Assembly: GCA_046728035.1 (NCBI GenBank)
Contig: JBKPDT010000093.1
Coordinates: 1-8,477 of the forward strand
Reading direction: 5' to 3'
Source of the DNA: DASRWT01 sp046728035
GTDB lineage: Bacteria > Methylomirabilota > Methylomirabilia > Rokubacteriales > CSP1-6
DNA: 8,477 bases
Shown here: positions 1 through 6,086 of the stretch, piece after piece
How positions within the stretch are numbered: position 1 is the stretch's first letter
Layout: every line of letters begins with the position of its first letter
Program-made: the position numbers and the translations under genes
The notes under the pieces: generated by a model
Database searches by the model: none
What the model saw: only the letters and a program-made list of their open reading frames with translations
What the model was told of the DNA's origin: nothing

Positions 1-181
1 CGGTCAGCCGGCTCGCGCCCAGGAGCGCCCGCGCCGCCGCGAGGGCCTCCCCCGCGTGGACGTGCGCGCAGCGCACGGGCTCGGCGTCGTCGGGCACGAT
101 CACGCAGAGACCGGTGCTGGGCCGCCGCGCCGAGAAGCCGACGTCGATGCCGAGGACGGCGGCGGGCGGCGGGCGAGACAG
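1..181 (-). CDS. N-terminal fragment of a protein with an RNase-H/RuvC-like first strand (runs off left edge)
   Basis: Only the first 60 residues are in the window and the gene continues beyond base 1. Residues 9-17 read VLGIDVGFS, followed at 22-24 by STG and a hydrophobic strand (LCVIV). This resembles the first beta-hairpin of RNase-H-fold proteins (GIDxGxxxTG, as in RuvC, YqgF and DUF429 proteins), with Asp13 in the position of the first catalytic acid. The reading frame is closed upstream by the stop of the neighbouring gene (191-193), and no ATG, GTG or TTG lies between that stop and the motif. I therefore infer a CTG start at 181-179, with GGAG at 197-194, inside the end of the upstream gene, as a possible ribosome site 12 bases away. 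The 9-base gap suggests translational coupling. A frameshift error near the junction could instead be hiding a normal start. Family is tentative and substrate unknown. Confidence 0.6.
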   Translation of the reverse strand, partial: MSRPPPAAVLGIDVGFSARRPSTGLCVIVPDDAEPVRCAHVHAGEALAAARALLGASRLT

Positions 182-190
182 GGGGCCGCG

Positions 191-493
191 CTACTCCAGC
201 GGGAAGGAGAGGATGATGGCGTCGAGTCGGATCACCCGATGCTCCTCGCCGCCCACGTAGAAGTAGTGCCCCTCGACCTCCTCGGGGTTCTCCTCGAAGG
301 CGACCACGGCGCGGAGCGGCGGCATCTCACGGAAGGCGTTGGCGCCCTCGTCGAAGCCATCGCCGCGGCCCACCACCTCGCCGTAGCGGATCGGCGAGCC
401 CTTGGGGCAGTGCACGCGCACGTCGGCGGGGGGCTCGGCAAGAAGCCGGACGAGGAGATTGATCCCGTAGACCTGGAACTGGATCTGGGTCAT
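191..493 (-). CDS. Unrecognised 100-residue protein between rmuC and an RNase-H-like gene
   Basis: I do not recognise this family. It is a complete ORF starting at ATG 493 and ending with TAG at 191. It begins 12 bases after the rmuC stop and ends 9 bases before the inferred start of the next gene, so it is very probably co-transcribed with them. The sequence alternates short hydrophobic stretches (INLLVRLL at 11-18, RAVVAF at 61-66, HYFYVGGEEHRVIRLDAIILSF at 76-97) with acidic and Gly/Pro loops, which suggests a small beta-rich soluble fold. There is no signal peptide, membrane segment or metal-binding cysteine pair; the only Cys is residue 29. The acidic run EENPEEVEG lies at 67-75. No clear Shine-Dalgarno sequence precedes the ATG. 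The coding call rests on operon packing, a plausible non-shadow amino acid composition and an intact frame. No function is assigned. Confidence 0.75.
   Translation of the reverse strand: MTQIQFQVYGINLLVRLLAEPPADVRVHCPKGSPIRYGEVVGRGDGFDEGANAFREMPPLRAVVAFEENPEEVEGHYFYVGGEEHRVIRLDAIILSFPLE
194..197 (-). promoter_or_regulatory. Possible ribosome binding site (GGAG) for the leftmost gene
   Basis: GGAG on the minus strand overlaps the last sense codons of the preceding gene and precedes the inferred CTG start at 181 by 12 bases. The spacing is longer than ideal. It matters because it is the only purine-rich site supporting an otherwise unusual start codon. Confidence 0.3.
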
Positions 494-505
494 GCCGATA
501 TCGTA

Positions 506-1681
506 TCACGGGGGCAGCAGCGAGCGCTGCCCATCGGGGTCCGCGTGGCCTTCCCCGATCGCTTCGAGCTTGGTCTCGAAGCGCGTGAGGCTCCGCTCCG
601 CTTCGGTGAACTGCTTCTGCGCGTTGCCGAGGTGCCCGCCCAGCTTGGCCATGTGATCCTGCACGCGGGCGAGATCCCCGCCGAGGCGTGAGAGATTGTC
701 CTGGATGGCGCGCGCGCTCGCCTCGATGCCGAGCCCGCGCAGCCCGAGGACGATCACCTGGAGATACGCGTAGAAGCAGTTGGGCGACACGGGGATCACG
801 CGCCGCTCCAGCGCGTAGTCCGAGATCGATTCGTCCTCGTCGGCCGTCCGGATGATGATCTCGTAGTAGACGTTCTCGGCGGGGACGTACATGAGCGCGA
901 AGTCGAAGGTGCCCTCGTCGGGCTGGATGTAGCGCTTGGCGATCTCCTCCACGCGCAGCTTTACGTCGCGGGCGAAGGTCTTGCGGAGGCTGCGCCGCTT
1001 GTCCTCCTCGCCCTCCGCCAGCATGCGGCGGAAATTCTCCAGCGGGAACTTGGCGTCCACGGGCACGAGCCGATCGCCCACCCGCACCACCGCGTCCACC
1101 CGCTCGCCGGTGCGGAAGCCGTGCTGGAGATCCCAGTGTCCGCGCGGCAGCATCTGCGTGAGCACCTGCTCGAGCAGGGTCTCGCCGAGCCCCCCGCGGA
1201 TCTTGGGCGAGCGGAGCACCTGCTCGAGACCCTGGATGTCGCGCCCCACCTCGACGACCCGCTGGGTGGCCTCGCTGAGCTTGCCGAGGCTTCCCTGCAC
1301 CTCACCCCATCCCTTCGCGGCGTTGTCGAGGCGCTGGCCGATGCTGGTCTGGGCGGACTGGATCAGGCTCATGCCGTCCGCGAGCTGGCGGGTGACCTCG
1401 GCGCTCACCCCCTTGAGCTCGCCCGCCACCGCCAGCCGCAGCTCGCCCACGTCCTCGCGCAGGCGCCCGCCCAGCTCGCCAACTTCCTGGCGTAGCCCGT
1501 CCTGGCTCGCACGGCTCTCCGCCCGCACCGCCTCGATCTGTCGCTGCAGCAGCTCGACGACCGGGTCGGGCCCCGCGCGGCGGGCGGTCTCGAGCGCACG
1601 CCGCGTCCGGTAGAGGGCCCCGGCGAGGACGAGGAGCGCGACGGCGGCCAGGGCGGCGAGGACGGCCTCGAGCGGAGTCAT
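506..1681 (-). CDS. rmuC: RmuC family DNA recombination protein
   Basis: 391 residues. RmuC proteins are membrane-anchored coiled-coil proteins with a nuclease-like core; E. coli rmuC was found through its effect on recombination at inverted repeats, and the biochemical activity is poorly defined. Residues 4-23 form one hydrophobic N-terminal segment followed by positive charges, consistent with an inner-membrane anchor. Residues about 43-150 are heptad-rich coiled coil. The RmuC core follows, with SPKIRGGLGETLLEQVL at 158-174, VDAKFPLENF at 208-217, YVPAENVYYEII at 265-276 and RVIPVSPNCFYAYLQVI at 294-310. A second coiled coil lies at about 325-375. The frame is open well upstream, but ATG 1681 gives the family-typical anchor and forms an ATGA overlap with the stop of the upstream TIGR02757 gene. 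Residues further upstream are a shadow of that gene. Family assignment is firm; the role in this operon is inferred. Confidence 0.95.
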   Translation of the reverse strand: MTPLEAVLAALAAVALLVLAGALYRTRRALETARRAGPDPVVELLQRQIEAVRAESRASQDGLRQEVGELGGRLREDVGELRLAVAGELKGVSAEVTRQLADGMSLIQSAQTSIGQRLDNAAKGWGEVQGSLGKLSEATQRVVEVGRDIQGLEQVLRSPKIRGGLGETLLEQVLTQMLPRGHWDLQHGFRTGERVDAVVRVGDRLVPVDAKFPLENFRRMLAEGEEDKRRSLRKTFARDVKLRVEEIAKRYIQPDEGTFDFALMYVPAENVYYEIIIRTADEDESISDYALERRVIPVSPNCFYAYLQVIVLGLRGLGIEASARAIQDNLSRLGGDLARVQDHMAKLGGHLGNAQKQFTEAERSLTRFETKLEAIGEGHADPDGQRSLLPP

Positions 1682-2580
1682 CGGGAAAGCCGGACGCCCC
1701 GCCAGTGCATGCAGACGGGCCGGAGGCCGCAGGGGGCGCAGACCACGGCTTCGCGCCGGTCGGGGCAGTCGCCGGACATGCGCTTGTGGCAGAGGGCGAA
1801 GTCGTACTTCACGGGATCCTCGGGGTCGAGGAGCCGGAGCCGCCCGGTGATCTCCTGCGCCATGCGCCAGTTCCGGCTCCGCCGCCGCGTGAGCCCCACC
1901 GCGCGGGCCATGTGCTCCACGTGGGTGTCCACGGGGATGAGGAGCGCGGAGGGCGGGACGTCCCTCCAGAGGCCGAAGTCGGGTGGCTCGCGCCGCACCA
2001 TCCAGCGGAGGAAGAGGAGCAGGCGCTTGCACGGGCCGCCGGTGGACGGGCGCGGGAAGAAGTGGCGATAGCCGTAGGAGAGACGACCGCGCGGGAACAC
2101 CGCGCGGAGATCGCCCTCGAGGAAGCCCGCGACGAAGCGCTCCAGCGCGGGCGCCACCGTGGCGTCCCCCGGCGAGAACCCGGAGGCGAAGAACGCCCCG
2201 AGCGAGCCATGCGCCTCGAGGATCCGACGCGCCGCCACGCAGAAGGCGACGAGGTCCGGCGGTCGGTTGAACCGGTAGCGGAAGTCCGCGAAGGTCTCAC
2301 GGTGGACGGCGGGATCGAACGCGCGCACGAAGCGATACGGGGACGGCCCCATGCGCCCCAGCGCCCAGTCCACCTGGGGGCCGAAGAGATCCACCCGGCC
2401 ATAGGCGAGGCATGAGGCGAGCAGCGCGGCGATCTCGCGGTCGCGGGGGTCCTCATAGCGGAGCGGGTAGCGGATGGCGTCGGCCGCGGTGCGCGCGGCC
2501 CAGTCGAACTCACGATACAGCCGCTCGAGCGGGGCCTTGAGGCGGCCGGGGGCGCGAAAGCGGCGGGTGGACAAGCCCAT
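1678..2580 (-). CDS. TIGR02757 (DUF2400) family protein with EndoIII-like VDTH motif and C-terminal cysteine cluster
   Basis: 300 residues. Family hallmarks are LRYEDPRDREIAALLASCLAYGRV at 40-63, GPCKRLLLFLRWMVRREPPDFGLW at 182-205, LLIPVDTHVEHMARAVGL at 213-230 and LDPEDPVKYDFAL at 251-263. VDTHV (217-221) matches the segment of HhH-GPD DNA glycosylases that carries the catalytic Asp (Asp138 of E. coli endonuclease III), so Asp218 is the candidate equivalent; I do not see the classical HhH lysine motif. The C-terminus has Cys272-X8-Cys281-X2-Cys284-X5-Cys290, close to the C-X6-C-X2-C-X5-C [4Fe-4S] loop of endonuclease III. The function of TIGR02757 proteins is not established to my knowledge; a DNA-repair-like role is inference. 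ATG 2580 was chosen because the antisense extension beyond it is a shadow of the divergent symporter gene; GTG 2586 is an alternative. It is the first gene of the minus-strand operon, overlapping rmuC by 4 bases. Confidence 0.93.
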   Translation of the reverse strand: MGLSTRRFRAPGRLKAPLERLYREFDWAARTAADAIRYPLRYEDPRDREIAALLASCLAYGRVDLFGPQVDWALGRMGPSPYRFVRAFDPAVHRETFADFRYRFNRPPDLVAFCVAARRILEAHGSLGAFFASGFSPGDATVAPALERFVAGFLEGDLRAVFPRGRLSYGYRHFFPRPSTGGPCKRLLLFLRWMVRREPPDFGLWRDVPPSALLIPVDTHVEHMARAVGLTRRRSRNWRMAQEITGRLRLLDPEDPVKYDFALCHKRMSGDCPDRREAVVCAPCGLRPVCMHWRGVRLSR

Positions 2581-2590
2581 CGGCACCCCG

Positions 2591-2596
2591 ATTCTA
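2591..2596 (-). promoter_or_regulatory. Possible -10 element (TAGAAT) of the minus-strand operon
   Basis: TAGAAT on the minus strand matches TATAAT at 5 of 6 positions and is the only AT-rich hexamer in the GC-rich divergent spacer on this side. It ends 10 bases before the ATG at 2580, so transcription would start at or very near the start codon, giving a leaderless or almost leaderless mRNA. No convincing -35 box is visible. Tentative. Confidence 0.4.
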
Positions 2597-2602
2597 GCAC
2601 GG

Positions 2603-2617
2603 GGCTCGCGGCGAGCC
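2603..2617. repeat. Short perfect inverted repeat in the divergent promoter region
   Basis: GGCTCGC and GCGAGCC form 7-base arms separated by one G. The repeat sits just upstream of the possible minus-strand -10 element, where an operator could act. GC-only palindromes arise easily at this base composition, so a regulatory role is only a possibility. Confidence 0.3.
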
Positions 2618-2646
2618 GGGCGGCGGCGCGGCCCCGCCCAATTTCC

Positions 2647-2676
2647 TTGACTCCGCCGCGGAAGCCGCTGTATTGC
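2647..2676 (+). promoter_or_regulatory. Possible sigma70-type promoter of the sodium:solute symporter gene
   Basis: TTGACT (2647-2652, 5 of 6 to TTGACA) is followed after 18 bases by TATTGC (2671-2676, 3 of 6 to TATAAT). The -10 box ends 9 bases before ATG 2686, which again implies little or no 5' leader and fits the lack of a Shine-Dalgarno sequence. The -35 match is good and the -10 match is weak. Confidence 0.4.
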
Positions 2677-2685
2677 GGTCTTGGG

Positions 2686-4524
2686 ATGAGCATGCCCATC
2701 TCGCCGGTGGACTGGGCGATCGTCGTCGGCTACTTCGTCCTCTGCACCGTGATCGGCCTGTACTTCACCCGGCGCGGCAGCGAGAGCCTCGACCAGTACT
2801 TCCTCTCGGGGCGCCAGGCGCCGTGGTGGCTGGCCGGCACCGCCATGGTCGCCACCACCTTTGCCGCCGACACGCCGCTGGTGGTCACCGGGCTCGTCGC
2901 CACCAAGGGCGTGGCGGGGAACTGGCTCTGGTGGAACTTCGTGATGAGCGGCATGCTCACCGTGTTCTTCTTCGCGCGTCTGTGGCGTCGAGCCCGGGTC
3001 ATGACCGACGTGGAGCTGGCCGAGCTGCGCTACCACGGCACCCCCGCGGCCTTCCTGCGGGGCTTCCGGGCGCTCTACCTCGCGCTCCCCATCAACCTCA
3101 TCATCCTCGGCTGGGTCACCCGGGCGATGATCAAGATCCTCACCATTGCCCTGGGGCTTCGCGATGTGTCGATCGGGGGCTTCACCGTCAGCGGCGAGGT
3201 AATCGCGGTGGGGATCTGCTTCCTGATCACCCTGCTCTACTCGGTGGCCGCGGGGATGTGGGCCGTCCTCTGGACCGACCTCGTGCAGTTCGTCATCAAG
3301 ATGACCGCGGTGATCGTGCTCGCCGTCTACGCGGTGGACGCGGTGGGCGGGATCGCGATCCTCAAGACCAAGGTCGCGGCCCACTTCGGGAGCGAGGCGG
3401 CGGCCCTGTCGGTGCTCCCGGTCCGGCTGGACGCTACCGGCATCCATGCCTATGCCTGGATGCCCCTCATGACCCTCATGGTCTACCTGTCCGTGCAGTG
3501 GTGGGCGGCCTGGTACCCCGGCGCGGAGCCGGGGGGCGGGGGCTACGTGGCCCAGCGGATCTTTAGTGCGCGCTCGGAGCGGGACGGCGTGCTCGCCACC
3601 CTCTTCTTCCAGATCGCCCACTACGCGCTCCGGCCCTGGCCGTGGATCGTGACCGGCCTGGCCACCGTGATCCTCTACCCCACGCTCCAGGACAAGGAGG
3701 CGGGCTACGTCCAGGCCTTCGTGGACCTCCTGCCCACGCCCTGGCGGGGCTTCATGCTGGCGGGCTTTGCCGCCGCCTACATGAGCACGGTGGGCACCCA
3801 CCTCAACTGGGGCGCCTCCTACCTCGTCAACGACTTCTACAAGCGCTTCGTGAAGACGGACGGCACCGAGCGGCACTACGTCGCGGTGTCGCGCGCGGCG
3901 ACGGTGCTGATCTTCCTTGCCTCCATCGCGGTCACCTCCCAGCTGTCGAGCATCGAGAAGGCCTGGGAGCTGCTCCTCGCGCTGGGCGCTGGGACCGGCC
4001 TCGTCCTCATCCTCCGCTGGTACTGGTGGCGGATCAACGCGTGGAGCGAGATCTCCGCGATGATCGCGAGCTTCGTGGTGAGCATCCTCAGCTTCACGTT
4101 CGTGGCGCCCCGCTTCGCGCCGAACGATCCCAACGCGATCGCCGCCGTCATGCTCGTCACGGTCGGCGTGAGCACGGTGGCGTGGGTGGTGGTGACGTTC
4201 GCGACCGCGCCCGAGCCGGCGCCGGTCCTCGAGGCCTTCTACCGCCGCGTCCGCCCGGGCGGGCCCGGCTGGGCGCACGTGTCCACGCGGCTGGGCTTCG
4301 GGCGGGAGCCGATTCCGGGCGGCGCGCTCGCCTGGACCAACTGGATCGCCGGCATCGTGGCCGTCTACGCCACCCTCTTCGGGATCGGCAAGCTCATCTT
4401 CGCGGAGACGGCGACCGGCCTCATCATGCTCGCAGTCGCGGCGGCCGCCTTCTACTGGATCTCCCGCTCTTTCCGCATCGAGACTGGCGAGCCGCAGCCG
4501 CAGGCGAGGCGAGCGGCTACATAA
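2686..4524 (+). CDS. Sodium:solute symporter (SSS/SLC5 family)
   Basis: 612 residues, a multi-pass inner-membrane protein of the LeuT-fold SSS family that uses the sodium gradient to import a small solute. The N-terminus PVDWAIVVGYFVLCTVIGLYFTRR (7-30) leads into SLDQYFLSGRQAPWWLAGTAMVATTFAADTPL (34-65), the classical SSS TM1-TM2 region. TDLVQFVIKM (197-206) is another family segment. FAAAYMSTVGTHLNWGASYLVNDFYKRF (361-388) is the TM8 equivalent; its Ser367-Thr368 correspond to the Ser-Ser pair of the Na2 sodium site in vSGLT. The WWAAWYPGAEPGGGGYVAQRIF stretch (272-293) is common in an uncharacterised SSS subgroup, so the substrate cannot be named; the sequence gives no basis to choose among sugar, amino acid or carboxylate. 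About 13-14 hydrophobic spans are visible. ATG 2686 was chosen over TTG 2647, whose bases also form the -35-like box; ATG 2692 is also possible. It is a single-gene unit, divergent from the TIGR02757-rmuC operon and 116 bases before tctC. Confidence 0.93.
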   Translation: MSMPISPVDWAIVVGYFVLCTVIGLYFTRRGSESLDQYFLSGRQAPWWLAGTAMVATTFAADTPLVVTGLVATKGVAGNWLWWNFVMSGMLTVFFFARLWRRARVMTDVELAELRYHGTPAAFLRGFRALYLALPINLIILGWVTRAMIKILTIALGLRDVSIGGFTVSGEVIAVGICFLITLLYSVAAGMWAVLWTDLVQFVIKMTAVIVLAVYAVDAVGGIAILKTKVAAHFGSEAAALSVLPVRLDATGIHAYAWMPLMTLMVYLSVQWWAAWYPGAEPGGGGYVAQRIFSARSERDGVLATLFFQIAHYALRPWPWIVTGLATVILYPTLQDKEAGYVQAFVDLLPTPWRGFMLAGFAAAYMSTVGTHLNWGASYLVNDFYKRFVKTDGTERHYVAVSRAATVLIFLASIAVTSQLSSIEKAWELLLALGAGTGLVLILRWYWWRINAWSEISAMIASFVVSILSFTFVAPRFAPNDPNAIAAVMLVTVGVSTVAWVVVTFATAPEPAPVLEAFYRRVRPGGPGWAHVSTRLGFGREPIPGGALAWTNWIAGIVAVYATLFGIGKLIFAETATGLIMLAVAAAAFYWISRSFRIETGEPQPQARRAAT

Positions 4525-4568
4525 TGCATTCGCGAGCGGAGCGAGCGCCCGCCCGAACCTGACCGCGC

Positions 4569-4598
4569 TTGCTGCGGGCGCGCGCCCGCTGCTATCAT
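4569..4598 (+). promoter_or_regulatory. Possible promoter of the tctCBA-nadX operon
   Basis: TATCAT (4593-4598) matches TATAAT at 5 of 6 positions. The upstream TTGCTG (4569-4574), 18 bases away, matches TTGACA only at TTG. Transcription would begin near 4605, giving a leader of about 35 bases that contains the ribosome binding site. The placement, in the only gap before the operon, supports the call. The rest of the gap (4525-4568) holds a GCGAGCG direct repeat (4532-4538 and 4541-4547) and nothing else I can name. Confidence 0.45.
4571..4592. repeat. GC palindrome between the symporter gene and tctC
   Basis: Bases 4574-4589 form a perfect 16-base palindrome. Two further pairs (4571 with 4592, 4572 with 4591) flank one T-T mismatch. 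It lies almost exactly in the spacer of the possible tctC promoter, so it could be an operator. It could also act as a hairpin at the end of the symporter transcript, but it lacks the T-run of an intrinsic terminator. Confidence 0.4.
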
Positions 4599-4629
4599 GT
4601 GCCGGCTTCCACCGCCCACACCGTTCAGC

Positions 4630-4635
4630 GGAGGA
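4630..4635 (+). promoter_or_regulatory. Ribosome binding site of tctC (GGAGGA)
   Basis: GGAGGA lies 5 bases before ATG 4641. It is the strongest Shine-Dalgarno sequence in the window, and it decides the start of tctC over an in-frame TTG at 4569 that would place about 24 non-signal-peptide residues in front. Confidence 0.85.
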
Positions 4636-4640
4636 CATCC

Positions 4641-5591
4641 ATGCGCAAGCTGACGCTGCTCCTCGCTCTCGCCGCCATGGTCCTCGCGGCGGCCTCCACC
4701 TTGCCCGCCGCCTATCCCGACCGCCCGGTGAAGCTCATCGTGCCGTGGGCGGCCGGCGGCGACACCGATAACATCTTCCGGCCCTTCGGCCAGCCCTTCC
4801 AGAAGGCGCTCGGCGCCACCGTCGTCATCGCCAACGTCTCGGGCGCCTCCGGCACCGTCGGCGCGCGCGAGGCGAAGGCGGCGCCGCCCGACGGCTACAC
4901 GCTCTACGCAGTGCACGACTACATCCACTCGACGTACTACACGGGCGTGTCGGACGTGGCCTATACGGATTTCGAGCCCGTCTGCCTGATCTCCTCGACG
5001 CCGTCGGTGCTCACCGCCAGCCCCAAGACCAAGTGGTCGTCGTGGCAGGAGCTCCTCGGTGACGCCAAGGCGCGCCCCGGCCAGATCACGGTGGGGGCCA
5101 CGCTCGGCTCCACCAGCCACTTCTTCCCCGCCCTCATCGAGAAGGCCGCGGGCATCAAGTTCAAGTACGTCTCCTACGAGGGGCTGGCGCCGCGGATGAA
5201 TGCCATCCTGGGCGGGCATATCGACCTCACCGACAGCAACCTCACCCAGAAGGGCAAGGTGGACGCGGGGCAGCTCAAGTTCCTCGCCATCGCCACCGAG
5301 AAGCGGAGCCCCGATCTACCCGCCGTGCCCACCCTCAAGGAGCTCGGCCTCAACGTGGTGTTCTCGGTGGAGCGCGGGATCATGGCTCCGAAAGGCACAC
5401 CGGGGGACGTGCTCGTCAAGCTCGAGGGGGCGTGCGCGCAGGCGGTCAAGGACCCCGCCTTCGCCGAGTCGATGAAGAAGCAGGGGACGGACGTCCGCTT
5501 CCTCGACCGCAAGAGCTACACCGCCTACCTCGAGAAGCTCGACACGCTGAACAAGGACCTGGCGCGCGACCTCGGGCTCCTCAAGCGGTAG
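4641..5591 (+). CDS. tctC: TTT transporter periplasmic substrate-binding protein (TctC/Bug family)
   Basis: 316 residues. This is the extracytoplasmic receptor that captures a carboxylate and hands it to the TctA/TctB membrane pair. Residues 1-24 are a Sec signal peptide: positive MRK, hydrophobic core LTLLLALAAMVLAAA, and a likely cut after LPAA before YPDRPVKLIVPWAAGGDTD, the family's mature N-terminus. There is no lipobox cysteine, so the protein should be free in the periplasm. Other Bug motifs are GASGTVGAREAKAAPPDGYTLY (68-89), PGQITVGATLGSTSHF (146-161), VSYEGLAPRMNAILGGHIDL (177-196), FLAIATEKRSPDLPAVPTLKELG (214-236) and ERGIMAPKGTP (244-254). Known family ligands include citrate, other carboxylates and some aromatic or amino acids; the specific ligand cannot be read from sequence. 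The neighbouring aspartate dehydrogenase hints at a C4 or aspartate-related compound. It is the first gene of a four-gene operon, 7 bases before tctB. Confidence 0.95.
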   Translation: MRKLTLLLALAAMVLAAASTLPAAYPDRPVKLIVPWAAGGDTDNIFRPFGQPFQKALGATVVIANVSGASGTVGAREAKAAPPDGYTLYAVHDYIHSTYYTGVSDVAYTDFEPVCLISSTPSVLTASPKTKWSSWQELLGDAKARPGQITVGATLGSTSHFFPALIEKAAGIKFKYVSYEGLAPRMNAILGGHIDLTDSNLTQKGKVDAGQLKFLAIATEKRSPDLPAVPTLKELGLNVVFSVERGIMAPKGTPGDVLVKLEGACAQAVKDPAFAESMKKQGTDVRFLDRKSYTAYLEKLDTLNKDLARDLGLLKR

Positions 5592-5598
5592 CGTCCGG

Positions 5599-6084
5599 AT
5601 GCTCGGGCGCGACGGCGTCGCGGGGCTCGCGTGCCTCGGGGCGAGCCTCTGGCTCCTCGCGCTGACGCGTGGGCTCCCGCAGCCGGCTCTGGTGCCAGTG
5701 GGGCCGGGGTTCTATCCCCGGATCGTCCTCATCGTGACCGCGGTCTTGAGCGCCGTGCTGATCGCCGTCGACCTCTTCGCCCGCCGCCGTGCCCGGCGCG
5801 CCGCCGCCGGACCGGCCTCACTCGCGGCCGCGCCCCGCAACGCGCGCCTGGTGGCCCTCACGTTCGCGGTGTTCGCGGGGTACGTCGTGCTCATGCCCCT
5901 CGTCGGCTTCCGCCTCGCCACCGTCCTCTTCACGCTGGCGCTCCAGGCCGCCCTCGAGCCCGAGCCCCGCCGCCACTGGCTCCGGATCGTGGTGGTGGCG
6001 GCGCTCACCGCCTGGCTCACCCATCTGGTCTTCGAGAGCTATCTCTCCGTGCTCCTGCCCCGCGGTCGCTGGACGGGGTTCTAG
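5599..6084 (+). CDS. tctB: TTT transporter small membrane subunit (TctB family)
   Basis: 161 residues. TctB is the small, poorly conserved membrane partner of TctA. Hydrophobic spans are at about 7-23, 41-60, 83-100, 104-118 and 128-152. The loop PVGPGFYPR (33-41) is the usual TctB motif after the first span. A basic, Ala-rich cytoplasmic loop, RRRARRAAAGPASLAAAPRNAR (62-83), separates the two halves. The length is typical for TctB. ATG 5599 lies 7 bases after the tctC stop with no strong Shine-Dalgarno sequence (GGTAG overlaps the end of tctC), suggesting coupling. Position between tctC and tctA makes the assignment secure despite low sequence conservation. Confidence 0.93.
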   Translation: MLGRDGVAGLACLGASLWLLALTRGLPQPALVPVGPGFYPRIVLIVTAVLSAVLIAVDLFARRRARRAAAGPASLAAAPRNARLVALTFAVFAGYVVLMPLVGFRLATVLFTLALQAALEPEPRRHWLRIVVVAALTAWLTHLVFESYLSVLLPRGRWTGF

Positions 6085-6086
6085 CC

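Noticed and set aside
56..691. 211-residue plus-strand ORF at the left end
   Set aside because: It is antisense to three minus-strand genes and has shadow-frame composition without a plausible ribosome site.
1682..2032. N-terminal extension of RmuC to give a 508-residue protein
   Set aside because: The extra residues are a Pro/Arg/His-rich shadow of the TIGR02757 gene; ATG 1681 gives the expected membrane anchor and an ATGA overlap.
4532..4547. Direct repeat GCGAGCG twice with 2-base spacing as a possible regulator site
   Set aside because: Too short and too GC-simple to distinguish from chance at this base composition.
1678..4638. 986-residue minus-strand ORF spanning the TIGR02757 gene and the whole symporter gene on the opposite strand
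   Set aside because: Residues upstream of 2580 are antisense to a well-supported SSS gene and have the Arg/His/Asp/Gly-rich composition of a GC-rich shadow frame; only the part from 2580 down matches a protein family.
5631..6086. N-terminal 152-residue extension of TctA, suggesting a fusion protein
   Set aside because: The extension is the out-of-frame reading of tctB; TctA has its normal length and N-terminus when started at GTG 6087.
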